The translations under genes and the position numbers were made by a program. Of a stretch of 64,000 nt of DNA, positions 1 to 8,503 are shown piece by piece. The notes beneath the pieces were generated by a model that had not been told where the DNA came from, made no database searches, and was given only the letters and a program-made list of their open reading frames with translations. The stretch's first letter is position 1. Every line of letters starts with the position of its first letter. This DNA is from Vibrio cyclitrophicus (GTDB taxonomy: Bacteria; Pseudomonadota; Gammaproteobacteria; Enterobacterales; Vibrionaceae). Location: NCBI RefSeq assembly GCF_024347435.1, contig NZ_AP025480.1, forward strand, positions 2,108,001 through 2,172,000. The letters run 5' to 3'.

Positions 1-135
1 CCAGTCACATGTCAGTTGTTCTAGGCCCGGCCAAAACTTACCACGACCATGAAAAATACGGCGTAGCTCATTCGGCACTTCATTAAGTTGCTGTTCAATA
101 TGACTAAAAAACAGAGGTAAAGCTGATGCTTCCAT
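1..135 (-). CDS. N-terminal fragment, probable SAM-dependent methyltransferase
   Basis: Reading leftwards from the ATG at 135 gives 45 codons with no stop before the window edge, so the gene is cut. The peptide starts MEASALPLFF and contains a FHGRGKFWPGLEQL stretch. I associate this stretch, from memory only, with a family of class I SAM-dependent methyltransferases found beside RluA-type pseudouridine synthases in gamma-proteobacteria. The catalytic part is outside the window, so the function is tentative. The start lies 8 nt after the stop of the upstream pseudouridine synthase, which suggests one transcript. Being an open gene is much more secure than its function. Confidence 0.5.
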   Translation of the reverse strand, partial: MEASALPLFFSHIEQQLNEVPNELRRIFHGRGKFWPGLEQLTCDW

Positions 136-143
136 TATTTCAC

Positions 144-842
144 TCACTTAGTATTTAGCTTCGGCCAAGTTAATGACCAAGGTTCAAGCCAACTGTCTAA
201 ACCATTAGACACGGTTTCTTGATGCCACTTCTCATCCAAGGAATCAAGGTTCCTCGGGTCACAGACATATTCATAGGCTTGGGATTGATAGGTAAATCGA
301 ATCGCGAAAGCGTGCAGATAGCCTCTGTCAGCCTCACTCGATGGATTATAAATAGGGTCACCAACAATAGCGGAGCCGATCGACTTCATCGCGACACGGA
401 TCTGATGCGTCCTTCCTGTATAGGGCTTACATAATAGCAAACGCTCGCCGGGTTCTGCCGTTGCCGATAAAAACTGGGTAATCGCTGGGTTGTCTTTGGA
501 TGTCAGAAGCTTCCAACTAGAACGTCTTGAACGTTCCATATCACCTGAAATCAAACCCTGCTTTTTCTTTGGCTTTTTAGAACCAATCGCAAGGTAATAT
601 TTCTCAACCTCACGCTTTGCGAACAACTGCGAAAGCTCGCTTGCTGCCGAAGCATTCTTTGCTAGCAGTAGAATACCTGAAGTCATTTTATCAAGGCGAT
701 GTACAAGATATAACTTAGGCTCGTTAATCGCTTTAACAACTTCTTGAAGCAACATGGTATCGCCATCGTCTTTATGAACGCTGACGCCAGGATGCTTGTT
801 AATAAGTAAAAAATCAGGATGGTTCAGAAGGATATCGAACAT
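144..842 (-). CDS. RluA-family pseudouridine synthase (TIGR01621-like)
   Basis: A 232-residue protein that would isomerise uridine to pseudouridine in rRNA or tRNA. It carries the family's catalytic-loop motif HRLDKMTSG near residue 50, where the Asp is the expected nucleophile, and RTHQIR further on. There is no N-terminal S4 domain. Length and the opening MFDILLNHPDF resemble the TIGR01621 subgroup; the RNA target of that subgroup is not known to me. The open frame extends back to 932, but the ATG at 842 is preferred because the protein family begins there and because the extra segment overlaps a terminator hairpin at 906-947. TruC is the main alternative. Confidence 0.85.
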   Translation of the reverse strand: MFDILLNHPDFLLINKHPGVSVHKDDGDTMLLQEVVKAINEPKLYLVHRLDKMTSGILLLAKNASAASELSQLFAKREVEKYYLAIGSKKPKKKQGLISGDMERSRRSSWKLLTSKDNPAITQFLSATAEPGERLLLCKPYTGRTHQIRVAMKSIGSAIVGDPIYNPSSEADRGYLHAFAIRFTYQSQAYEYVCDPRNLDSLDEKWHQETVSNGLDSWLEPWSLTWPKLNTK

Positions 843-905
843 GTAAAGGCTAGCTCCATTGTAGAACGGGGAGTATACCGCGTCTGAACCCAGATTCCAG
901 CTAGG

Positions 906-947
906 AAAAAGCCCAATCGACTCAATAAACATTGAATAATTGGGCTC
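906..947 (-). terminator. Intrinsic terminator after the chemoreceptor gene
   Basis: AGCCCAAT (910-917) pairs with ATTGGGCT (939-946), and an inner CTCAAT/ATTGAA pair extends the stem. On the minus strand five T follow. It sits between the chemoreceptor and the pseudouridine synthase and overlaps the 5' extension of the latter's frame. Confidence 0.65.
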
Positions 948-1007
948 ATTTTTCGTCTGACTGTTTAGGTGATGAATCTTTAATCTCTATCCAACACGTA
1001 CTAACCG

Positions 1008-2631
1008 CTAAGCCAGTTTAAACTTACCGACTAATGCTTCGAGCTCAGCAACCTTAGCGTTCAGGCCTGAAGTGTTTTCAGAACTGCGCGTCGCTAGCTG
1101 CAAGGATTGCTCAGATATATCACTGATTGCCGTAATGTCCGCTGCAATTTCTTTGGTTACAGCTGTCTGCTCTTCTGCTGCAGTAGCAATAGAGTTGACC
1201 ATGCTTTGTACGTTACCAGCGCCGCTAACAATCGCTTCCAATGCTGAAACCGCACCTGAACTTTTCTCTACGCCAATCTCAACTAACCGACAGTTATCCT
1301 GCGTGTAAGTAACGGCTTCTTGCGTACCAGATTGAATTGATTGAATAATGCCCGACACTTCTTGTGTCGCTTTGGTTGTTCTCTCTGCCAACGCTCTCAC
1401 TTCATCAGCAACTACAGCAAACCCACGCCCAAACTCGCCAGCACGCGCAGCCTCAATCGCAGCATTCAGAGCTAATAAGTTGGTTTGCCCAGCAATGTCC
1501 TCAATCACTTTAATAACGCTACCAATCTGCTCACCATGTGAACCGAGCGTATTCATTTGCACCGACATATCACTCATTTGAGCCGACACTTGCTCGATAC
1601 TCGCAACCATTTCGACGATGACATTACGGCCATCTTCAGCCGAAGTTTCTGAACGACGTGCTTCTTCATAAGTCGAAGTGCCCTGCTGTGCTACCTCAGA
1701 AATAGTTAAGCTTAGTTCTTCAGCCGCTGTCGCTATCAGGTTTGCTTTGTCCGCTTGAGCAGATGCGCCAGAAACGATGTCTTGGCTAATTGACGACAAC
1801 TCGCCTGTCACTGATTGGACTTGGTGAGTCACCGAAGAGATAGAACCTAGAAGGTCAACCAGCGATTTCTGCATCTGATTAATTGACTTAGCTAGGTCGG
1901 CTAACTCATCACCTGACTCATCAACAATATCCCCAGTAGTAAGGTCGCCATTTGCTACGCGTCGTGCCACTTGTTCAACGCGAGTTAAGCGGTTGGTAAT
2001 CGAACTAGACAATACAAATGCAATCACACCACCAAATACCATCGCAAAGGCAGACAGTAACATGATGGTTTGTTCAATAGTGGTAAACGAATCCGTCAAG
2101 GTAAGCAGTGATTGTTCCGTATCTGCACGCTCACTTGCCGATGCCTGATCAAGTAAGTTTTCAATGGGGATAAGGTTCTTTTCATACAAGGCTCTAAGCT
2201 GTTGGATATTGGATATTGGATAACAGCGCAGCCTCATTATTGATCTTAGGTACGAGTTTCGATTCAAACTCATGAGTAAAACGTCCCATCAGCTCTTCTA
2301 TTCTCTGAATACGGCGATGGTCTTCAGATCCTCGACTCTCCAAACGTTTTGCTTGTTCGATTGCTTGAGTAAATTCGTTCTTGTTGGTTCGATAATCATT
2401 GAGTGCATTATCGACCAGAGTGATTGCACCCAGAGCATCTCGATAGACATCTCCAGCTTCATCGATCAAAACAAGGTAGGTAACGGTACCCGGTACATCA
2501 TCTAATCTAATCTCATCGGCGCTCTTATGAGCGCCAATCACTTCCATCCATACAATACCGACTAACGTGACAAGCACCGCCAATATAGAGCCAAAACCGG
2601 CATACAGTTTCTTTCTCACTGACAATTTCAA
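1008..2631 (-). pseudogene. Methyl-accepting chemotaxis protein, frameshifted by a 7 bp repeat
   Basis: Transmembrane chemoreceptor broken into two frames. The N-terminal part (2631 to stop at 2194) has a first membrane segment at about residues 10-30 and a short periplasmic sensor region. The remainder, read in the next frame to 1008, has a second membrane segment, a HAMP domain and a long MA signalling domain with the conserved hairpin tip ([24 protein letters not shown]). The frames part at three tandem TTGGATA copies (2202-2222). Taking out one copy joins the halves as [19 protein letters not shown] and gives exactly 539 codons. Everything else is intact, so the lesion is either recent or reversible. 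The ligand cannot be told from sequence. As written, the cell makes only a 145-residue stub. Confidence 0.9.
2202..2222. repeat. Three perfect tandem copies of TTGGATA in a coding region
   Basis: Copies at 2202-2208, 2209-2215 and 2216-2222. The unit is 7 bp, so each gain or loss shifts the frame. Two or five copies would keep the chemoreceptor in frame; three do not. Confidence 0.95.
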
Positions 2632-2744
2632 ACAACACCTACCTAAATCAAAATATAGCTCTAACAGCTATTCGTTCCATTTATATCGGCTATCAGACGG
2701 ATACCTTTAATAATTATTTTTCTTAGATAATTAAGTTCCAGACA

Positions 2745-2774
2745 TAAAAAAACGGGAGCTAATGAGCTCCCGTT
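2745..2774 (-). terminator. Intrinsic terminator of the NSS transporter gene
   Basis: ACGGGAGCT (2752-2760), loop AATG, AGCTCCCGT (2765-2773). On the minus strand a run of seven T follows. It lies just after the transporter stop codon. Confidence 0.9.
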
Positions 2775-2797
2775 TATCAAATTACTTTATCTTGCGA

Positions 2798-4231
2798 TTA
2801 GAACTTCTTAGAAATCAGCGCAAAACCAGCAATGATACCAATACCTAGTAGCATGATTGCACCTTTACCGCTATCGAAGCCAGAAGAGATACCCATGAAC
2901 GCAACGATTGCGATAGCTACAGGGATGATGTACTTAACTAGTGTGTACCATAGACCAAATAGTGGGAAAGAGACTTCACCGTCGTTAGTGATTTCTTTCT
3001 CTAGGTCTGCACGGTTTAGTCTCCAACCAGCGAAGATACATACCAACATACCGCCAACCGCTAGGAAAATCTTATCCGTTAGTAGGTCGAAAATGCCGAA
3101 CGCGCCAGTATCAAACAGTGTTGGACCGAAGCCGCCAAGTGATAGAGAAGCGAAGATACATAGAATCGCCATTACAACACTTGCAGACAGTACCGCTGTT
3201 ACACGCTTCATGCCTTTCTCATCGATTAGGTAAGAAACCACAACTTCAAGTAGAGATACTGAAGATGTTAGTGCCGCAACACTCAAACCAACGAAGAACA
3301 TAAGAGCAAATAGAAGACCGATTACGCCGCCCATTTCAGCGAATAGCTGAGGAACAACAACGAATACTAAACCAGGGCCCGCTGCAGGTTCCATACCGAA
3401 TGCGAACATTGCAGGGAACATTGCAACACCAGCTAGAATAGCAACACCAGTATCCATTGCGGTTACCATTGCTGTTGTCTGAACTAGGTTCTCTTTCTTC
3501 TTAAGGTAAGAACCGTATGTCATCATACAACCCATACCAAGACTTAGAGAGAAGAATGCTTGACCTAGCGCGGCTAGGATTACATTGCTGTCTACTTTAG
3601 AGAAGTCAGGACTGAATAGGAACTCAAGACCAGCCATCGCGCCCGGAAGCATAATGCCTTTGATTGATACTACAATAAGGATAATGAAAAGAAGCGGCAT
3701 CAGGATCTTACCTGCTTTCTCAATACCACCAGAGATACCTTTCATAACGATAACAACGTTAAGTAGTAGGTATAAGCCCATCCACATTAGTGGTTGAACT
3801 GGGTTTGAGATAAAGCCACCAAAGCTATCACCAATTGCTTCTGGTGCGTCTAGAAGACCACCTGCAATTTTACCGATGTATGCGATTGACCAACCGCCTA
3901 CTACTGGGTAGAAACCCATGATAAGTAGACCACTGAATACGCCGATAACGCCAGCGAACGTCCAACGACGGTCAGTTGTTTTAAATGCACCTACTGCTGA
4001 TTTTTGCGTATGACGGCCAATCGCAAATTCAGTCAGCATGACACTGAAACCAATAAAAATTACAAAAAACAGGTAAATGGCAACGAATGCACCACCGCCA
4101 CTTTCACCTGCTGTGTATGGGAATTTCCAAATGTTACCTAAGCCAACAGCAGAACCTGCTGCAGCCATTACGAATCCTAACTTCGAACCCCAGGTATCGC
4201 GGGGTGTTGTGGTTGTATTACTAGTAGCCAC
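2798..4231 (-). CDS. Sodium-dependent transporter, NSS (SNF) family
   Basis: A 477-residue inner-membrane carrier with about 11-12 hydrophobic segments. Near the N-terminus is the family hallmark SAVGLGNIWKFPY, the unwound part of the first helix that binds sodium and substrate in LeuT-type proteins, followed by ESGGGAF. Bacterial members import amino acids with sodium; some carry tryptophan or tyrosine. The substrate cannot be fixed from sequence, but a TyrR-like box in the promoter (4299-4316) would fit an aromatic amino acid. It is transcribed alone, with its own terminator, and diverges from cardiolipin synthase. Confidence 0.9.
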   Translation of the reverse strand: MATSNTTTTPRDTWGSKLGFVMAAAGSAVGLGNIWKFPYTAGESGGGAFVAIYLFFVIFIGFSVMLTEFAIGRHTQKSAVGAFKTTDRRWTFAGVIGVFSGLLIMGFYPVVGGWSIAYIGKIAGGLLDAPEAIGDSFGGFISNPVQPLMWMGLYLLLNVVIVMKGISGGIEKAGKILMPLLFIILIVVSIKGIMLPGAMAGLEFLFSPDFSKVDSNVILAALGQAFFSLSLGMGCMMTYGSYLKKKENLVQTTAMVTAMDTGVAILAGVAMFPAMFAFGMEPAAGPGLVFVVVPQLFAEMGGVIGLLFALMFFVGLSVAALTSSVSLLEVVVSYLIDEKGMKRVTAVLSASVVMAILCIFASLSLGGFGPTLFDTGAFGIFDLLTDKIFLAVGGMLVCIFAGWRLNRADLEKEITNDGEVSFPLFGLWYTLVKYIIPVAIAIVAFMGISSGFDSGKGAIMLLGIGIIAGFALISKKF

Positions 4232-4298
4232 GTGTACTCCAAACTTTTGTGTTATGTGATGTTGTGTTTTGCTTTGGGTGGCGTCTTTAAAAGGAAGG

Positions 4299-4316
4299 TG
4301 TATAAATAAATTTACA
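4299..4316. promoter_or_regulatory. TyrR-like box inside a 26 bp near-palindrome
   Basis: TGTATA-N6-TTTACA matches the TyrR consensus TGTAAA-N6-TTTACA with one mismatch. It lies within a longer imperfect palindrome (4296-4321) about 70-90 bp before the NSS transporter start. The rest of the 366 bp gap (4232-4597) is AT-rich and holds the two divergent promoters; I see no further clear element. Confidence 0.45.
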
Positions 4317-4597
4317 CACCTAAAAGATTTGATTGACGCTCGTTGTCTAGCAAGTAAACCAGTTTAAGAATAAAATTGGAAGTGCATACCGTACAAATTT
4401 CGTTAAAGATGTAAATTTTTATGGTTAAATGCCGACTTTTCATACAAAACAATCGTTTTCTTCTTAAGTTAACCAAAACTTAACAACTTTAACCTATTTA
4501 CAGCTTTTGCTCTATTTTGTAAATAGTTGATTCCTTAAATTCCCATATCCGTTAAATAGCATTACTATCTAAGTGTCTCTTTTTTCGAGTATTCAAT

Positions 4598-6052
4598 GTG
4601 GATAAGCTTTATCATTTTTTAACTTTGGCCTCTGTTGTTTTGTACTGGGTTCTCGTAGCCGGTGTGACGTTTCGTGTTGTACTAAAACGGCGCTCTGTCA
4701 GCGTTTCTCTTGCTTGGCTAATGGTTATCTACATTATCCCGATTGTTGGCGTAGCTTGTTACTTCCTTTTTGGTGAGCTAAACCTAGGCCGAAAAAGGGC
4801 TGAGCGCGCACATCGTATGTTTACTCCCTTTGGTGACTGGTTCCGCCAATTAAATGATTGCCAACTGCATCTTCCCGGCAAAGTGGGATCCCCTATCCAC
4901 AAAATCGATGAACTCTGTAATAACAGAATGGGTATTCCTGCTCTTAGTGGAAACACACTTTCACTGCAATCTTCACCCAATGAGATCCTACACGCCATTA
5001 TCGAAGATATAGAAAACGCCCAGACCAGCATCAAGATGGTTTTCTACATTTGGCACCCTGGTGGCCTGACCGATTCCGTAGCTTCAGCTCTTATTCGAGC
5101 AGCCAAACGTGGTGTAGATGTTAAGGTCCTACTTGACTCAGCCGGTAGCCCTCGCTTTTTCAAAAGCCACTGGCAGTCAATGATGAAGGACGCAGGCGTT
5201 CAAGTCGTACAAGCACTAGAAGTGAGCCCATGGCGTATTTTTTTACGTCGCCTAGATTTAAGACAACACCGCAAAATCATTGTGATTGACGAGACTATCG
5301 CCTATACGGGTTCAATGAACATGGTCGATCCTGCTCACTTCAAACAAAGTTCCGGCGTTGGTCAGTGGATTGATGTAATGGTCAGAGTGACTGGGCCAAC
5401 CGTTAATGTGTTATCCTCTATTCATGGCTGGGATTGGGAAGTTGAGACTGGTGAACGCATTCTCCCTGATATACCTGAATGCCCAGTTGAAGAAATCATG
5501 ACACATCATCCGGTTCAAGTAGTGCCGTCTGGCCCTGGCATGCCGGAATATTTGATCTTACAAGTACTGACCATCGCCATCAATCAAGCGAATCATTCTG
5601 TACGTATTACTACACCTTATTTTGTGCCAAGTGCTGACTTACTCGAAACACTTAAGATGACAGCTCAACGCGGCGTAACTGTAGAACTGATCATTCCACA
5701 CAATAACGATTCACTAATGGTTAAATGGGCATCTCGCGCCTTTTATACAGAACTACTTGAAGCTGGCGTGAAAATTTACGAGTTTTATGGCGGCCTTCTT
5801 CACACCAAATCAGTAGTGATCGATGAAGAGTTTTGCTTGATCGGAACCGTCAATATCGACATGCGTAGCTTGTGGCTCAACTTTGAAGTAACCCTTGCCG
5901 TTGACGACGTACACTTCACCAAGCAATTGTTTGATTTACAGCAATCCTATATTGAATCATCTCATCCCGTGGAATTAGAGCAGTGGGAACAGAGAAATTT
6001 ACGTAACCGTTTCTTTGAGAGACTGTTCTATTTATTCAACCCGTTGCTTTAA
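4598..6052 (+). CDS. clsA: Cardiolipin synthase A
   Basis: A 484-residue membrane enzyme that joins two phosphatidylglycerols into cardiolipin and glycerol. Two N-terminal membrane helices (about residues 8-28 and 38-58) precede two phospholipase-D domains. Each has its HKD motif: HRKIIVIDE with TGSMN after it in the first, and HTKSVVIDE with GTVN after it in the second. Sequence runs closely parallel to E. coli ClsA as I recall it, including the ending FYLFNPLL. The start is a GTG at 4598, because the overlapping ATG at 4596 is in another frame. It stands alone between divergent and co-directional neighbours. Confidence 0.95.
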   Translation: MDKLYHFLTLASVVLYWVLVAGVTFRVVLKRRSVSVSLAWLMVIYIIPIVGVACYFLFGELNLGRKRAERAHRMFTPFGDWFRQLNDCQLHLPGKVGSPIHKIDELCNNRMGIPALSGNTLSLQSSPNEILHAIIEDIENAQTSIKMVFYIWHPGGLTDSVASALIRAAKRGVDVKVLLDSAGSPRFFKSHWQSMMKDAGVQVVQALEVSPWRIFLRRLDLRQHRKIIVIDETIAYTGSMNMVDPAHFKQSSGVGQWIDVMVRVTGPTVNVLSSIHGWDWEVETGERILPDIPECPVEEIMTHHPVQVVPSGPGMPEYLILQVLTIAINQANHSVRITTPYFVPSADLLETLKMTAQRGVTVELIIPHNNDSLMVKWASRAFYTELLEAGVKIYEFYGGLLHTKSVVIDEEFCLIGTVNIDMRSLWLNFEVTLAVDDVHFTKQLFDLQQSYIESSHPVELEQWEQRNLRNRFFERLFYLFNPLL

Positions 6053-6102
6053 TACTCCTCGCTCGCCGACCACCATTGGCAACGAATAGTATCTTTGCGA
6101 TC

Positions 6103-6145
6103 GCTTTTTAACTTTTCATCACAAATCGAGGAAAAGTTAAAAAGC
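6103..6145 (+). repeat. 15 bp perfect inverted repeat downstream of clsA
   Basis: GCTTTTTAACTTTTC (6103-6117) and its exact reverse complement (6131-6145) are separated by 13 nt. No T-run follows on the plus strand, so it is not a textbook terminator, though it may stabilise the clsA 3' end. Confidence 0.6.
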
Positions 6146-6240
6146 AAAAGAAAACGTTAAAAACTCTCTCTCCCCTCTTGCTTTGATGGCTACTCGCATG
6201 TTTTAAATAGGACATAACCGATTGATAAGGAATTCACAGC

Positions 6241-7425
6241 ATGTCCGAGAACAAAACCACTAAGCTCATCACTGCAGGTCGTGATAAGAAGTGGACCAAT
6301 GGTGTCGTTAATCCACCAGTACAACGCGCTTCCACTGTCGTTTTCAACTCAGTAGAAGAAAAGCGCAAAGCTACGATTAATCGCGCTAACAAGACGCTTT
6401 TTTACGGACGTCGTGGAACCACCACTCATTTCGCTTTCCAAGATGCCATGGTTGAAGTTGAAGGGGGCGCGGGTTGTGCACTGTACCCGTGTGGTACAGC
6501 AGCAATTTCGAATGCCATTCTCTCTTTTGTAGAAACAGGTGATCATATTTTAATGGTTGACACCTGCTACGAACCTACTCGTGATTTCTGTGACACCATC
6601 ATGAAAAAGATGGGGGTAGAGACAACTTACTACGAGCCAACGATTGGTGAAGGTATCCAAGACCTTATCAAGCCAAACACTAAGGTGCTGTTTACTGAGT
6701 CTCCAGGCTCTGTCACCATGGAAGTGCAGGATATTCCAACACTAGCACGTATCGCTCATGAACATGACATCATCGTTATGCTAGACAATACTTGGGCGGC
6801 TGGCGTGAACTTCTCACCGTTTGATTTTGGTGTTGATATCTCGATTCAAGCAGCGACCAAATACATCGTGGGTCACTCTGATGTGATGCTAGGTACGGCA
6901 GTCGCCAATGAGAAATGCTGGGATCAACTAAGAGAGCAAAGTTACTTGATGGGGCAATGTGTCTCACCTGATGATGCTTATTTAGGGCTTCGCGGCATTC
7001 GTACTCTTGATGTGCGTCTACGCCAACACGCAGAAAGCAGCTTGAAGGTCGCAAAATGGTTAGAGAGTCGTCCTGAAGTTAACCATGTTCGTCATCCTGC
7101 TCTTGAGTCTTGCCCAGGCCATGAATTCTTCAAACGAGATTTTACTGGCGGTAATGGCTTGTTCTCTTTTGTACTAAACAACTCTAATATCAAAGCGACG
7201 ACAGCGTTACTTGATGGAATGACACATTTTAGTATGGGTTACTCTTGGGGTGGATTTGAAAGTTTGATTCTAGCTAACGAACCAAGCAGTTTTGACAGCT
7301 TGAGAACTGTTGCCAATCCTAATTTCGAAGGTACCTTGATACGTGTTCATATTGGATTAGAAGATGTTGATGACCTGATTGCTGATCTAGAGGCGGGATT
7401 AGAACGTTATAGCGCTCTGATTTAA
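6241..7425 (+). CDS. metC: Cystathionine beta-lyase
   Basis: A 394-residue PLP enzyme of the Cys/Met metabolism family. In methionine synthesis it splits cystathionine into homocysteine, pyruvate and ammonia. The PLP lysine is seen in AATKYIVGHSD near residue 210. Other family marks are the tyrosine/arginine pair in TLFYGRRGTTTH and the cofactor-stacking CGTAAISNA. The tail with SWGGFES separates beta-lyases from cystathionine gamma-synthases. AAGGAA precedes the ATG at good distance. No clear MetJ boxes (AGACGTCT) are visible in the 190 bp upstream. The gene is single and ends at a strong terminator. Confidence 0.92.
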   Translation: MSENKTTKLITAGRDKKWTNGVVNPPVQRASTVVFNSVEEKRKATINRANKTLFYGRRGTTTHFAFQDAMVEVEGGAGCALYPCGTAAISNAILSFVETGDHILMVDTCYEPTRDFCDTIMKKMGVETTYYEPTIGEGIQDLIKPNTKVLFTESPGSVTMEVQDIPTLARIAHEHDIIVMLDNTWAAGVNFSPFDFGVDISIQAATKYIVGHSDVMLGTAVANEKCWDQLREQSYLMGQCVSPDDAYLGLRGIRTLDVRLRQHAESSLKVAKWLESRPEVNHVRHPALESCPGHEFFKRDFTGGNGLFSFVLNNSNIKATTALLDGMTHFSMGYSWGGFESLILANEPSSFDSLRTVANPNFEGTLIRVHIGLEDVDDLIADLEAGLERYSALI

Positions 7426-7448
7426 TCTGAAACGATAGGTCTAATATG

Positions 7449-7477
7449 CAAAAAAGGCAGGATATTCCTGCCTTTTT
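7449..7477 (+). terminator. Intrinsic terminator of metC
   Basis: AGGCAGGA (7455-7462), loop TAT, TCCTGCCT (7466-7473), then T-run. The A-run on the other side would also allow it to stop minus-strand transcripts from tag. Confidence 0.9.
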
Positions 7478-7686
7478 CTGTTGAAAGCATAACTCAAAAT
7501 ACTCATATTCAGATACTTCAGCTCATAATACAAACCGCTCATAGTCCAGAAGCCTTCATAATCCAGAAGCTTTCAAAGCCAATATTGAACCTTAAAGCAC
7601 ATCCACTTAAAGATCTCAGAGCGATGAAAAAATGGCTATGAATTTTTCAATTTCTAAGTGATTGTTCCGCTGAAATAAATAACACT

Positions 7687-8253
7687 TTATTTGTGTGGGC
7701 AACCGACTAAATGATCATTGACCATACCTGTTGCTTGCATAAACGCGTAACAGATTGTCTCACCAACAAATTTAAACCCTCTCTTCTTTAAAAACTTACT
7801 CATCGCTTTGGATTGCTCTGTAGAGGCGGGAACTTGAGACATCTCGGTCCATTGATTTTCAATCACCTTATTATCGACAAACTGCCATAAAGCATTGGAT
7901 AGGGAGCCAAACTCTTTCTGAAGCTCAAGGGTTGAACGAGCATTGTTGTATACCGAAGCAATCTTACCCTTATGCTTAACCACATCGAAGTGTTCGATAA
8001 TATTCGGCACATTGTCTTCATTCAACGCAGCTAACTTATTAAGGTCATAATTGTCAAAAGCGGCACGATAACCCTCGCGCTTTTTAAGTATCGTGATCCA
8101 ACTAAGGCCAGCCTGAGCCCCCTCTAAAGTAATGAACTCAAACAAAACTTGGTCATCATAAACAGGTACACCCCACTCAGCATCGTGATATTCCCTCTCA
8201 AGTTCGTGTTTAAGCGCCCATGCGCAGGTTCTATCTGATGTGTTTGTTTCCAT
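7687..8253 (-). CDS. tag: DNA-3-methyladenine glycosylase I
   Basis: A 188-residue cytoplasmic base-excision repair enzyme that removes 3-methyladenine from alkylated DNA. It shows the family order: CAWALKHELEREYHDAEWGVP at the start, EGAQAGLSWITILKKREGYR in the middle, and KKRGFKFVGETICYAFMQATGMVNDH near the end with the zinc-binding Cys/His residues at both termini. The ATG at 8253 matches the usual length. It is a lone gene; the stretch between it and metC (7478-7686) holds no recognisable element. Confidence 0.95.
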   Translation of the reverse strand: METNTSDRTCAWALKHELEREYHDAEWGVPVYDDQVLFEFITLEGAQAGLSWITILKKREGYRAAFDNYDLNKLAALNEDNVPNIIEHFDVVKHKGKIASVYNNARSTLELQKEFGSLSNALWQFVDNKVIENQWTEMSQVPASTEQSKAMSKFLKKRGFKFVGETICYAFMQATGMVNDHLVGCPHK

Positions 8254-8322
8254 TTGAAGTTCTCATTTGTATTCGTATATAAAAATAATGCCCCAATTGG
8301 GAGCATTATTTCAAAGGTTAAA

Positions 8323-8500
8323 TAGGGCGCGTTGACCTTTCGTGGTTAAATTTCGTTCGAAATAAAAGCTTTTTAATCGAGGCAAGGGGGAAGTAGCCTA
8401 TTCATCCTAAGCAAATTCTCCCTCAACAAAGAGTAAAACGCTTTTTGCAGGGCGCCCAGCTCGAACCCTTCGGGCAGCGTTTGCTGGTCAACACGCCCTA
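8323..8500. mobile_element. MITE-like 178 bp element with 15 bp terminal inverted repeats
   Basis: The left end TAGGGCGCGTTGACC (8323-8337) and right end GGTCAACACGCCCTA (8486-8500) are inverted copies with one mismatch. The inside has no ORF but has smaller palindromes (TTTCGTTCGAAA; GCCC...GGGC around 8452-8475). The right end stops 3 bp short of the RND pump's stop codon. I recall similar stretches between genes in other vibrios, but could not compare. No clean target-site duplication is seen. Confidence 0.6.
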
Positions 8501-8503
8501 GCG

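Noticed and set aside
843..932. N-terminal extension of the pseudouridine synthase
   Set aside because: It overlaps a good terminator hairpin and is not typical of the family; the ATG at 842 fits better.
2832..3233. 133-codon plus-strand frame inside the NSS transporter
   Set aside because: Antisense shadow of a clear membrane protein gene.
6146..6240. MetJ boxes before metC
   Set aside because: No AGACGTCT-like repeats were found by eye.
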